From Varibaculum timonense_A (GTDB lineage Bacteria > Actinomycetota > Actinomycetes > Actinomycetales > Actinomycetaceae): 64,000 bases of DNA. A program made the position numbers and the translations under genes. How positions within the stretch are numbered: the first letter of the stretch is position 1; each line of letters opens with the position of its first letter. The notes beneath the pieces were generated by a model. It did no database searches, was not told the origin of the DNA, and saw only the letters and a list, made by a program, of their open reading frames with translations. Positions 1 to 10,100 of this stretch are shown piece by piece. The stretch covers positions 124,001 to 188,000 of the forward strand of contig NZ_JAQEVU010000001.1 of the NCBI RefSeq assembly GCF_027694345.1, given 5' to 3'.

Positions 1-825
1 GTCACGTCCATATTCATCTAGGACTTGGCGCCATTCGCGATAAATATCGTGCACCCCTGGCTGGTTAAAGAATGGTCCCACATCGAGGGCGCGGCCATTT
101 TCGCTGTTCGGTCCTTCATAGTTAAGGCGATCTGGACCGACCAAATCATCGGGTAGCGCGGGGTCTTTCACTAAGCCGTGCGCCACATCTACCCGAAAAC
201 CATCTACCCCGCGGTCTAACCAAAAACGCAGGTAGGAGCGAAAAAACTCGTGAACTTTCGGGTTTTCCCAGTTGAAGTCAGGTTGGGAGGCGTCGAAAAT
301 ATGCAGATACCACCAGTCGCGGTCGCTTGCTTTGCCACTTAGGGGCTCCACTTTTGACCAGGCAGAACCGCCAAACATGGAACCCCAGTTGTTGGGAGCG
401 CCATCGCTAGATTTACGGAACATATACATATCGCGTGCCGAATCTCCCGGCTGGGCAGCTAGCGCCTGCTTAAACAGGGGATGTTCCCAAGAGGAATGAT
501 TAGGAACCACATCAATGATGACTTTTATCCCGCGGGCATGAAGCTCGGCGAGAACCTTATCGAAAGTCTGTAAGTTCCCATATTCGGGATTAATATCCAG
601 GTAGTCGGCTACATCATAACCGGTATCATGCTGGGGTGAAGGGTAGAAAGGAGAAAACCAGACTGCATCAATGTTCAACTGTTCCAGGTAGTCGATTTTT
701 TCTAGCACGCCACCCAAATCCCCAATTCCATCCCCGTTGCTATCGGAAAAGGAACGCGGATAAACCTGGTAAATAGCGGCGCTACGCCACCACTGATTCC
801 AGTCATTTCTGTGCAACTGGTTCAT
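1..825 (-). CDS. GH13 alpha-glucosidase / oligo-1,6-glucosidase, 3' end beyond window
   Basis: Cytoplasmic glycoside hydrolase of family 13 that should release glucose from alpha-1,4 or alpha-1,6 oligosaccharides. The first 275 residues are visible. They open with the family signature WWRSAAIYQVYPRSF (12-26), followed by the barrel motif DVVPNH (105-110) and GFRVDVAHG (209-217), whose Asp213 is the expected catalytic nucleophile. The general acid and the third catalytic residue lie beyond position 1. There is no signal peptide. The ATG is preceded by AGGGGA, and it sits only 12 bases after the stop of the helicase gene, so the two are probably co-transcribed. Exact linkage specificity (GH13 subfamily) cannot be told from this fragment. 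Confidence 0.9.
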   Translation of the reverse strand, partial: MNQLHRNDWNQWWRSAAIYQVYPRSFSDSNGDGIGDLGGVLEKIDYLEQLNIDAVWFSPFYPSPQHDTGYDVADYLDINPEYGNLQTFDKVLAELHARGIKVIIDVVPNHSSWEHPLFKQALAAQPGDSARDMYMFRKSSDGAPNNWGSMFGGSAWSKVEPLSGKASDRDWWYLHIFDASQPDFNWENPKVHEFFRSYLRFWLDRGVDGFRVDVAHGLVKDPALPDDLVGPDRLNYEGPNSENGRALDVGPFFNQPGVHDIYREWRQVLDEYGRD

Positions 826-837
826 AGCGTATCCCCT

Positions 838-2439
838 TTACTCTTCGCTACCTTTACGCCGTCGGCTCCGATTTCGGCGAGGACGAGGCTGTCGTTGGGT
901 TCCAGCCCCCTGGTGGGTATCGCGCTCACGGCGTCTGTCGCGTCCCCCGCGGCGCTCTCGTCCTTTCCCGCCTTGAGAATTCCTTCCCCGACCACCGCGA
1001 TTGCGTCCGTTACGCCCTCCGCGCCGGCCACCGGTTTCCCCTAAATCTTCCAGCTTTTCAGCGGATAAACCTGCCCGCTTACGCTGAGAAATAGGTAAAC
1101 GAGAACCCGCGTCTTCGGGAATATCTAAATCGGTGTATAGGTGGGCGCTGGTGTGATAGGTTTCTACCGGTTCTTCCGCCCCCAAAGAAAGTTCCTTATT
1201 TATCAACCGCCAGCGGGGAACATCATCCCAATCAACAAAGGTAATCGCGGTGCCGGAATGACCAGCCCGCCCGGTACGTCCAATGCGGTGAATATAGATT
1301 TTTGCGTCCTCGGGGCACTGATAGTTAATAACATGGGTAACATCATCAACATCAATACCGCGGGCAGCCACATCAGTTGCTACCAATACATCAACTTTTC
1401 CATGCCGAAAGGCACGTAAGGACTGTTCCCGTGCTCCTTGCCCCAAATCCCCATGTAGGGAAGCAGTCGCAAAGCCGCGGCTATTCAAATCATCACTAAC
1501 CCGCGCGGCGCTGCGTTTAGTGCGGGTAAAAATAATGGTGAGACCGCGCCCACGTGCCTGGAGAATACGCGCCAGTACCTCGATTTTATTGAGGGCGTGG
1601 CAGCGGTAAATAACTTGCCGAGTAGTTTTAACCGTGGCTCCCTGATCGTCTGGATCTTGCGCCCTAATATGGGTGGGATGCTCCATATAGCGCCTGGCCA
1701 AAGCGATTACTTCTCCGGGCATAGTGGCGGAAAACAGCATCGTGTGACGGTTAGCAGGAGTGCGGGAAAGTAACACTTCCACATCGGGAAGAAAACCTAA
1801 GTCAAGCATTTCATCGGCTTCATCTAACACCATGGTGCGAACTGATGAGAGGCTCAAATGTCCCTGTTTCATCAGGTCAATCAGGCGTCCAGGGGTGCCA
1901 ACCACCACCTCAACCCCCCGCTTTAGAGCCGCAACTTGCGGCTCGAATGCACGTCCTCCATAAATTTCACAGATTCTAACGCCGCGACGAGAAGCTGCCT
2001 GCGTGGTTTCCCTCGCTACCTGGATAGCTAGCTCGCGGGTAGGGAGCACAATCAAGGCTTGTGGATGTCCAGGGTCTAGGAGGTCTTCGTAGCCATCCTC
2101 ACCCGGAGCCACCACGTCCTGCAGAACCGGGAGTGCAAACCCCAAGGTCTTACCGGTGCCGGTCTTGGCTTGCCCAATAATGTCATGGCGCTCCAGCGCC
2201 ACCGGCAAGGTGAGAGCCTGAATGGGGAAAGGATGGACAATGCCCGCCTCGGCTAAAGCTTCACAAAGCGGGGAGCTCACCCCAAAATCGGCAAAAGTTT
2301 TATCGCTCAAATCCATTGAGGCTTCCCCCACCACATCGGCTTCCACCTGCTCGGTAGGAAGCTCGTGGGCAAAGGAAGTATCAGCGATTCCGCTAGTTGG
2401 CTGGTTAGACTTTTCAGCTATCAATCGATTACCTTTCAC
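838..2439 (-). CDS. DEAD-box ATP-dependent RNA helicase
   Basis: RNA helicase of the RhlE/DeaD type, expected to remodel RNA in ribosome assembly or cold adaptation. It shows all the family motifs in order: Q-motif region FADFGV...PFPIQ (49-74), Walker A AKTGTGKT (91-98), PTRELA (133-138), DEAD (207-210), SAT (237-239) and HRIGRTGRAG near 380. A tail of about 100 residues is very rich in Arg and Gly (RGG-like) and probably binds RNA. It starts at GTG. In mycobacteria the homologous helicase also lies close to a ferritin-like gene and a DUF3107 gene, as here. A role in mRNA decay or ribosome biogenesis is known for the family, not shown here. Confidence 0.93.
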   Translation of the reverse strand: MKGNRLIAEKSNQPTSGIADTSFAHELPTEQVEADVVGEASMDLSDKTFADFGVSSPLCEALAEAGIVHPFPIQALTLPVALERHDIIGQAKTGTGKTLGFALPVLQDVVAPGEDGYEDLLDPGHPQALIVLPTRELAIQVARETTQAASRRGVRICEIYGGRAFEPQVAALKRGVEVVVGTPGRLIDLMKQGHLSLSSVRTMVLDEADEMLDLGFLPDVEVLLSRTPANRHTMLFSATMPGEVIALARRYMEHPTHIRAQDPDDQGATVKTTRQVIYRCHALNKIEVLARILQARGRGLTIIFTRTKRSAARVSDDLNSRGFATASLHGDLGQGAREQSLRAFRHGKVDVLVATDVAARGIDVDDVTHVINYQCPEDAKIYIHRIGRTGRAGHSGTAITFVDWDDVPRWRLINKELSLGAEEPVETYHTSAHLYTDLDIPEDAGSRLPISQRKRAGLSAEKLEDLGETGGRRGGRNGRNRGGRGRNSQGGKGRERRGGRDRRRERDTHQGAGTQRQPRPRRNRSRRRKGSEE

Positions 2440-2709
2440 GGGGAAAACTTCCCCTACAGTTGGAGGTAGCCGATCGCAAAAAATCTTGGCTTAGCGCTTC
2501 AAGGCGACGCCACGCGCCCTTGGAAAAAACTTCGTTCACGAAAACGATCGGTCAACCCGTTGTCGTCGAAACCATCCTATCCCACGCCTGTTGAAAGCAA
2601 ACAATGAGGGTAACTAAACTTACAGCTTTTTTGAGGGTAAATAACACCCAGTAAATGCTCTGCCTTTCAAAAGCTAGTATCGCAGCGCCAGGCAGGATAA
2701 TCTAAGAGG

Positions 2710-3315
2710 GTGAGTGACGCACAAAGACTGGGACTTATTGGGTACTTCACCTTGGCAATGCAGCAACGTCTAGCAAAGGACGCTTCCTTGTGTCCCACGG
2801 TGGAACAAGAAATCGCCCTTGGACAGATGTCGGCACGGGCTTGGGAAAACTATCAAAAGGTGGCTCAGGTCAGCCAAAACGTAGCGGTTGATTTACCGGA
2901 AGAAATGAAACAGTATCTCGGGCTTACCGTCCAGCTAGAGGAGCGCTTGCGTCCTACTGACTGGTATGAACGCCTGGTGAAAAGTTACGTAACTATTGGA
3001 GCTATGGCAGATTTTAACCACAGTTTGACTATCGGATTATCCCCGGAAATCCAACCCCAGCTGGCAGAGGTTTCTTGGGGCTGTGGGCAGGAAGAATGGG
3101 CGGTTCCGCTAATTACCCAAGCTTGTGCTACCCAAGTGACTGTACCCGCGCGGCTTTCGCTTTGGGGTAGGCGAGTCCTGGGGGATGTTCGCTCCACTAT
3201 GCGTCAAGCAATTGTCGGCTACCCGGAACTGTCAGGGCAGGGCGCAGAAGATATCCCTGAGGAAATAAAAGCACGTCACCGAGCACGAATGGAACGGGCT
3301 GGTCTAAAAGCCTAG
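2710..3315 (+). CDS. ferritin-like fold protein (actinobacterial conserved family)
   Basis: A 201-residue cytoplasmic protein predicted to be mostly alpha-helical. I recognise it as the ferritin-like family found next to a DEAD-box helicase and DUF3107 in many actinobacteria (Rv3210c neighbourhood in M. tuberculosis). Helical segments rich in Glu and His occur around residues 10-35 and 90-125, but I cannot confidently assign a di-iron EXXH set, so catalytic activity is open. It starts at GTG close to a weak AGAGGG. It is divergent from the helicase across a 270-base gap in which I see no gene. Function is unknown in the family. Confidence 0.7.
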   Translation: MSDAQRLGLIGYFTLAMQQRLAKDASLCPTVEQEIALGQMSARAWENYQKVAQVSQNVAVDLPEEMKQYLGLTVQLEERLRPTDWYERLVKSYVTIGAMADFNHSLTIGLSPEIQPQLAEVSWGCGQEEWAVPLITQACATQVTVPARLSLWGRRVLGDVRSTMRQAIVGYPELSGQGAEDIPEEIKARHRARMERAGLKA

Positions 3316-3401
3316 GCGAGTCAGTGTTAAGCAGTAACTAAATGCCGAAATTGTTTACCGCCTTGGGCTAGCCATGCGGTATATATGCTGTTAAAAGGGT
3401 T

Positions 3402-3629
3402 TTACCCGATACCAAATCCCACCCGTTTGGGTTCGGGTTTACCTACCTGGCAGTAAGCAATTAAACGCGAATTAATTAAAACCTGCTGACCGTGTTTATC
3501 GGTTAGGGTAAGCAATTTACCTGGTTCATCTAGGGCGGTCTGTAAAACAGATTTTACCTGTTCAGAATCCATTTCTACTTCTAAATCTAAAGATTTGGCA
3601 ACGCCTTTAAGTCCCAGGGAAATATTCAC
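3402..3629 (-). CDS. DUF3107 family small protein
   Basis: A 75-residue protein of the actinobacterial DUF3107 family (TB9.4/Rv3208A type). The start MNISLGLKGVAKSLDLEVEM and the end VGFGIG are typical: a beta-strand that senses nothing obvious, a central helix and a strand with INSRLIAY. It converges on the ferritin-like gene. The family has no established biochemical role. A near-consensus ribosome site (GGAGG, on the minus strand, about 3635-3640) supports the ATG start. Confidence 0.85.
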   Translation of the reverse strand: MNISLGLKGVAKSLDLEVEMDSEQVKSVLQTALDEPGKLLTLTDKHGQQVLINSRLIAYCQVGKPEPKRVGFGIG

Positions 3630-3861
3630 AGTATCCTCCGTTTAACTTCGTGTTCTGCTCCCCATCCTACCTGCCTTAGCTAAGGCTTTCCCCGATTGCT
3701 TGCTGAGAGCAAAATATCTTTAGCTAGATTTATCCTAGGAGCAAGTTATCCCGATTATCTCTCTCTCGTTTATTTTGAAGCGAATAGGATAATCGGCTGC
3801 TTAGGGACTGGTCTTTGTTACGGCTAAACAGATAAGGACGCGGCGAGAGGGGGCTGCTCCC

Positions 3862-3867
3862 TATAAT
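3862..3867 (+). promoter_or_regulatory. TATAAT -10 box, probably giving a leaderless adnA mRNA
   Basis: A perfect TATAAT lies only 7 bases before the adnA ATG (3875), and there is no purine-rich ribosome site in between. This spacing puts the start of transcription at or next to the A of the ATG, which is the layout of leaderless mRNAs, common in actinobacteria. I see no clear -35 hexamer. Confidence 0.5.
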
Positions 3868-3874
3868 TGTTTCC

Positions 3875-6800
3875 ATGGCTACTTTTTCTGTTCGTCCCGC
3901 CCCTTTTCCTCCTGAACTGGAATTACCAGAGTTTAGTGAAGCTAGAGCGCAGCTGCTTTCGCGTTTAGATTCAGCTAGCTCCCTAGTAGTTGCGGGCGTG
4001 GCTGGCAGTGGAAAAACCGTCCTCGCTTTGGCAGCAATGCAGCAATTACGCAAGCAGGGCGATACCGTGCGGGGACTGGTTCCCTCACGGTTACGTGCCG
4101 ATTATTTGAACACTTCCCGCTGCGCCCGGAGTCTGCCTATTGCTCGTCCTTTTATTACCCCGAGCGCTTTAGCTTTCCAGGTTTTGCAGCAATTTGCTAT
4201 GAAAAGACGCCAAGCTCTTCGCGAACCGGTGTTACTTACCGGCTCTGAAGAGGAAGCCAGAATCCGGGAGCTTTTAGAAAAAGTAGATGCCCCCTGGCCT
4301 AGCTACATCAACGCCGAGCTTCGCAGCAGCGATTATTTTTGTTCCGATCTGCGTTCCCTGTTCGCAACCTGCGCCCATTGGGGACTTAGCGCTCAGGAAT
4401 TAGATGAGCTAGGACGCGAACGTAAAGTTACAGAATGGCAGGCGGGAGCCGTCATGCTCAGCCAATACGAGCCATCTTTTAAGGACAACAAATGGGATGC
4501 TGCCAGAATGCAAGACCGGGCAGCTAGGTTGCTGCAAAACTGGGAGCAGGATGCTGCCATCTTAGAACCGCCGCTTTTGCCGGATTGGATAGTTGCCGAT
4601 GACCTGCAAGACTGTCCAGCTTCAACTATCCGAATGCTCAGAGAAATGGGCAAGCGGGGAACAAAAATTTTCGCCCTATTTAATCCCAAAGTAGCGGCAG
4701 AAACGTTCCGGGGAGGATACCCGAACGGAGCTAAAGAACTGTCTGAACAGTTAGGATGTCCACTTGTATCCTTGGAAGAATCATTTCGGGAAACAGCTGG
4801 CGGTCTAACCCTTAGCGATCCACTCAGTCAAAAACTAGGCGGAGACAGTGCGCGCGATCAAAAAATTGCCCAGTTTTCCACGATTTCTTCGCAGGCGAGG
4901 GCTATCGCGGAATACTTACGCTACCAGCATCTAAAACGGTATGTGGCATGGAATGACATGGCGATTATTGCCCGTACTCAGGGGCAGCTTGATGAACTTA
5001 GTGCCTTGCTGGAGGGCTTGGAAATTCCTATCAATCACCGGCGTCGGCCCATGCTGTTTAAATCCAACCAGATTAGCGGCTCCTTGCTTCGCTTTTTCAC
5101 TATTGCAGGGCAATCAGAGTTAGCTAAATCTATTTCCCCTCGAAAAACAAAGCAAAATGGGCAGGGACAGGCCCCAGCTTATGACCTAGGTATTGGATAC
5201 TGCTGGGACGAAAAGTTGATTACTGCGCGCGGTAAAGCCATCCGCCAGCTGCTTCGCTCCCCACTTTTTGCCGTGGATTCTTTGCAGATGCTCCGTTTGG
5301 AGCGTTCCTTAGTGGGAGCCCAGATTGCAGTAGATACCAAACTAGAAGAGTTTTACGCGCTACTAGGTACTCCTCGTTTTCCTCTTAGCCAACTTCAAAT
5401 GGTAGAGGGAGCGCAGGTTTTGATTCGTTGCCACCAGGTTTTTACCGCTGCCGTGTCTGCTTTGACGCTTCCTCCCACGCAAGCCTTAGAGAAAATCTGG
5501 TTAGAGTTGCAGTTAGAAGAGCAATGGCGTCACCGCGCCTTAGCGGGAGACGAATTCGCCGACCAGGCATTAGACGCGGTGATTTCTTTAGTTAGACACG
5601 CCGAGATTTGGTCACAACGGCATTTAAGCGCGAATATGACCGACTATTGCGCGGTGCTTTTGCGGCAAAGGCAAGCCGAGGACGTGCTCAGCGGCAGTCA
5701 CGGTCTCAAACCTGCCGTAGCTTTAGAAACTGTGTTCTCGGCAGCCGGACGTACCTGGGACACCTGTGTAGTAATTGGAATGCAAGATGGGCAATGGCCT
5801 TTACTTTCCGAAAGTGGCTCGCTACTTAGAGTTGGGGAATTATCAGAGTTAATGCACGCGACTGCGCTACTTAGCCCCTCGGGGAAACTTCAGGAGGTTC
5901 CCGGTGGCTCCAGAAAACGCGCCCTCGAAACTGAACGTTCCTTAGCGAGGTGCGCCCTGAGTCGAGCCCGAGAGAAAATGCTGGTAACCGCACGTTCAGG
6001 TAATGAGGACGTGCCTTCGATTTTTTTCATTAACCTCGGTGAAAAAATCAAAAATGGAGATTTTAATACTGCGCAATATCTAGGAAATAGCTGGGATACC
6101 TTAGGGGGAAATGATTTAACGGCCAGCTCAAAGCTGAGGGATAAAAACCATGAGGAACAGCAACTATTTCCCTCTGTACGCTCTTTGGTGGGGTATCTTC
6201 GCGCCCTACTTTCACAAGACATTCCAGTAGATGCCCCTGGGGGTACATCAGAAGATGCGGATAGCTACCGGCGTAAAGCCCTAGAGACCTTGGCCTATCT
6301 AGCCACACAAACAGTAACTGCCGCAAACCCGCAAAGCTGGCGACAAGTGGGTCGAGATTCTAGCTGGTGGACAAATCCGGCGGGATTAAAGCCAGCTGGT
6401 AGTAGAGTCGGAATTTCTCCCTCTACCTTGGAACAGTTAAATGATTGCGAACTTCGCTGGTTGCTGGAACGCCGAGGCGGTCAAGAAGTCGATGCTACCG
6501 GCAGTCTTTCTTGGGGAACCTTGGTGCATCAGATAGCGGAGGAAATGGGGGATAACAGTTTAAAGGAGCGCCTAGATTTCTTTTATTCACACTGGCCTCA
6601 AAATAAAGAGACGTTTTATTCGCGAACCGAACTGCAAAGCAAAGAAGATATGATTGTTCGCCTCTCGCACTATCTGGATAATCATAAAGCACCGGCGGTG
6701 AGCGAGATTAGTTCACGCGCATTCGTGGGTGAATCAGCGCTACTTAATGCCCGGATTGACCGCCTGGAAGCCGGAGAGGACGGGGTGCGAATAGTTGATT

Positions 6801-7195
6801 TCAAAACTATGAAAAACCCTCCCAGTGCACAGGAAGTAAAGAACCATCTCCAGTTGGCTTGCTACCAGCTGGTACTGGAAGCCATGCTAGCGGGAGACGA
6901 TTCTCAGGCGGCTAAGGCTCTTTCGCCCGTGCTTAAAGCAACCAAAGCTGAAGTGCAAAGTTCCAGTCTGGTTATCGTCTCTAAAGCTAAGGGAAGCCGG
7001 GAAGCAGAGATTCCCAAAGAAATGTCGCAGGCTCCTTTAACCGATGAACAGAAAGAACAGTTAGCGCAAACCATAGTTGATGCGGCGCAAGTAGCGGCGG
7101 GAGCGGTCTTTAAAGCGGTAGAAAACGCTAAATGTGACCACTGTAAACTGCGTTCTTGCTGTCCATTGATGAGCGAAGGAGAGCCAGTCCTATGA
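3875..7195 (+). CDS. adnA: AdnA-like helicase-nuclease subunit (UvrD-type ATPase + PD-(D/E)XK nuclease)
   Basis: First subunit of an AdnAB-type motor-nuclease that resects double-strand DNA ends for recombination. It has Walker A GVAGSGKT (41-48), a motif II variant VADDLQD near 240 and a motif VI-like segment SRAREKML near 695. The C-terminal nuclease domain has ARIDRLE near 958 and VDFKT near 973. An Fe-S nuclease signature is visible: Cys in NDCELRW near 857, then CDHC..C near 1088-1096. Length (1,106) fits the mycobacterial AdnA (about 1,050). The motif II DDLQD departs from DExQD, and this N-terminal motor may be weakened. The stop overlaps the adnB start as ATGA, so the subunits are translationally coupled. 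Transcription probably begins at the ATG. Confidence 0.85.
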   Translation: MATFSVRPAPFPPELELPEFSEARAQLLSRLDSASSLVVAGVAGSGKTVLALAAMQQLRKQGDTVRGLVPSRLRADYLNTSRCARSLPIARPFITPSALAFQVLQQFAMKRRQALREPVLLTGSEEEARIRELLEKVDAPWPSYINAELRSSDYFCSDLRSLFATCAHWGLSAQELDELGRERKVTEWQAGAVMLSQYEPSFKDNKWDAARMQDRAARLLQNWEQDAAILEPPLLPDWIVADDLQDCPASTIRMLREMGKRGTKIFALFNPKVAAETFRGGYPNGAKELSEQLGCPLVSLEESFRETAGGLTLSDPLSQKLGGDSARDQKIAQFSTISSQARAIAEYLRYQHLKRYVAWNDMAIIARTQGQLDELSALLEGLEIPINHRRRPMLFKSNQISGSLLRFFTIAGQSELAKSISPRKTKQNGQGQAPAYDLGIGYCWDEKLITARGKAIRQLLRSPLFAVDSLQMLRLERSLVGAQIAVDTKLEEFYALLGTPRFPLSQLQMVEGAQVLIRCHQVFTAAVSALTLPPTQALEKIWLELQLEEQWRHRALAGDEFADQALDAVISLVRHAEIWSQRHLSANMTDYCAVLLRQRQAEDVLSGSHGLKPAVALETVFSAAGRTWDTCVVIGMQDGQWPLLSESGSLLRVGELSELMHATALLSPSGKLQEVPGGSRKRALETERSLARCALSRAREKMLVTARSGNEDVPSIFFINLGEKIKNGDFNTAQYLGNSWDTLGGNDLTASSKLRDKNHEEQQLFPSVRSLVGYLRALLSQDIPVDAPGGTSEDADSYRRKALETLAYLATQTVTAANPQSWRQVGRDSSWWTNPAGLKPAGSRVGISPSTLEQLNDCELRWLLERRGGQEVDATGSLSWGTLVHQIAEEMGDNSLKERLDFFYSHWPQNKETFYSRTELQSKEDMIVRLSHYLDNHKAPAVSEISSRAFVGESALLNARIDRLEAGEDGVRIVDFKTMKNPPSAQEVKNHLQLACYQLVLEAMLAGDDSQAAKALSPVLKATKAEVQSSSLVIVSKAKGSREAEIPKEMSQAPLTDEQKEQLAQTIVDAAQVAAGAVFKAVENAKCDHCKLRSCCPLMSEGEPVL

Positions 7196-10100
7196 GTATA
7201 AATCCCGAAATTAGTTATTCTCCCGCGCAAATTGCCGAGGCAATCGGGCAGTACCGCCCAAACCCAGATCAAGAAAAGGTTATTTGCGCCCCGGTGGATA
7301 AACCAATGATGGCGATTGCGGGGGCGGGAGCTGGAAAAACCGCGACTATGGCTTTCCGGGTGGTCTACCTGGTGGCAAATGCTTTGGTGTCTGCTGAAAG
7401 AGTTCTGGGGCTGACATTTTCCAATAAGGCGGATCGTGAGCTATCTGAGCGGGTCAATAACTATTTGCGTCAGCTAGCCAGGCATAAAGATTTCTCTAAG
7501 GTTGCGGATTTTTTAACCGACAGTGAAACTGGTGCTCTAATGCGACCGGTAACTTCTACCTATAACGCTTTCGCTAACCAAATTGTGCGCCAATATGGTT
7601 CTCGACTGGGGATTTCCCCTGCCTGTGTCCTGCTAGATGAGGCGCGGCGTTGGCAACTGATGTATCAGGTTGTTAGTGAATGGGCCGGGGATTTAACCAC
7701 TGAACTAAGTATTGGGGCGACTGTAAAAAATGCCTTGGCTTTAGGTTCGCAGCTGCGCGATCAACTAATTGAATCCGAGGACGTGCGGGCTGGTTTAACT
7801 CAAATGAAGCAGATGTATTCAGCGGGTCAGCCGGGGAAACGTTCTAATAAACCCAATAAAAATATGCAGAGTTTTCTTGATTCTCTAACCTATAGGGCAG
7901 AGTTATTAGATATTTTTGCTGAATATGAAAAGTTAAAGAAACAAAACGGCTATCTTGAATACTCTGATCAGATATATTATGCCGCGCTTTTAGTAGAGAA
8001 ATTTGACGATATTAGAGAACAGATTCGTGCCCGCTATGACGTGGTTTTATTGGACGAGTTCCAAGATACTTCTGTGGCGCAGCTAAAACTGTTTTCTACT
8101 ATTTTTACCGGTAAGGGCGTGATGGCGGTCGGTGACCCCAATCAAGGTATCTATGATTGGCGTGGGGCTTCAGATTTATCTATGCAACATTTCTTGAGTA
8201 GTTTTGGAGTGCCAGCTAGCGAACACGCTGCCCATATTCAAGATATGCCGGTGACCTATCGTAACCGGGAAGCGATTTTAGAGGTAGCTAATCAGGTGGT
8301 TTTACCTTTACGGAACCTTTCTGCGGGCAAAAGCGCTATCCAGGTTGAAAGCGAGGTTCGTGCCAGGCTTTCTGGGTCGGAACCAGAATACAAACTTGAT
8401 CCTGCGCCCTCCCCAGATCAATTCGCCGCGCCCTCATTAGGGGTAAAAGCAAAAGAGCTGGTTACCTGCCCGCAAAAGCGAGATGACCCCGGTGAAGTCC
8501 AGATGTATTTTGTGGAAGATTCCCAGCAAGAAGCAGAGTTGGTTGCCGATTTCTTTGCTGAACGTTGGGCGGAGCGTGAACAAATAATAGCTAAAAATCA
8601 GCAGCTACCTCCACAAGAACAACAAAGCGTTCCCACCGGGGCGATTCTAATCCGGAAGCATTCCCAAGCTCCGCTCCTTACCCAGGCGCTACGTAAACGG
8701 AACCTGCCGGTAGAAGTGAGTGGGGTAGCGGGACTGATTTACGATCCGGCAGTTGCTGACGTGATTGCGGCGTTGCAGGTGTCGGCAGATGCCGGACGCG
8801 GAGATGCCTTAATGCGGCTAATAACCGGGTGTGGAATTAGTCCGGCTGATATCGATTTATTATGGCGTTGGGCAGGGCATTTAGCTAATCCCGAGGACGA
8901 CCAGGGCGTTCGCGTACAACCCTATTTAATGGACGCACTCGATAACTTACCCCAGCCAGGCTGGACAGTTAAAGGAGCGGGGAGCGCTTTTAGCCCGGAA
9001 GCCTATCGCCGCCTAGATATTTTACGTTCCCAACTAGCTACTGTGCGCCGCCACCTGCATGATTCTTTAGGATCGTTGGTGCAGCGCACAATTTTTACTC
9101 TTTGCCTAGATTTAGATGTGAAAGTACGTCCCGATGGGGGAATATCTGCCAGGTGCTTGGAAAGTTTTGTAAAGATTGCTCGTGATTACCAGGCAAGTGG
9201 AGTAAATGCCGATTTACCTGGTTTCTTGGAATGGTTAAAGTTTGCTGACCAGCAAGGCTCGGGACTGGATATGCCATTGCAAGAACCAGATCCAAACGCT
9301 ATTCAACTCATGACTATCCATGCCGCGAAAGGACTGGAATGGACTTGGGTAGCCGTTCCGGGGATGGATGAGTCTCGCAGCGGCAGTGGCAGTTTACCGA
9401 AAACCGCTATCTCTGTTAATAAGGGCGAATGTAAGGATTCCGCCTGGATTAGCGATAAAGGGATGATTCCATATGATTTGCGCCCAGATAAGCAAGTTCT
9501 CCCCACCATTGAGCGCGGCATTGAGGACAGCGGTTATGACTTCGCTGAGGGAACATTTTCCGATAACCCCAAAGTTATAACCAGTTATCAGTATGCGTTA
9601 GGTTTTCACTCCCAACTAGCGGATCGGCGGCTAGCATATGTGGCGTTTACGCGCGCTGAATCCAAATTGTTGATTGGAGGTAGCGCCCATAGTGCTACCT
9701 CCAAGAAAGAGCGGGTTCCTTCCCAGTTCTTAGCGGAAGTCGATAGCAGCGGAAAGCTGCGCGAGCTGCGTAATCGACAAGCAGATGAAAACGATAGCTG
9801 GGAGGCTCCCCCGCGTGAAGAGCCTTGGCCGGGCGCGGTATCACCGCAGCTGTCTAGGCTTTCGGTGGCGGCGAGAGAGCTCAGTGAGTTGATTAGCGGT
9901 ATTCACGCTCACCCCTTTTTACACCGGTTAATGTCCACCTCTGATTTAGAGGAGGCACAAGACATGGCGGACAGTCATTCTTCTTGGCTCAGTCAGGCTT
10001 TGCAGCTAACCAGAGATTTACGGGTTGAACAAGAGTATCTAGGGCAGGTTCAAATGCCGGTGTCTAGTGGCGTAACCCGGGCAAGAGAACTGCAAGATAA

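Noticed and set aside
811..1044. Plus-strand frame over the Arg-rich tail of the helicase gene
   Set aside because: Antisense shadow of the RGG-rich C-terminal tail; no ribosome site.
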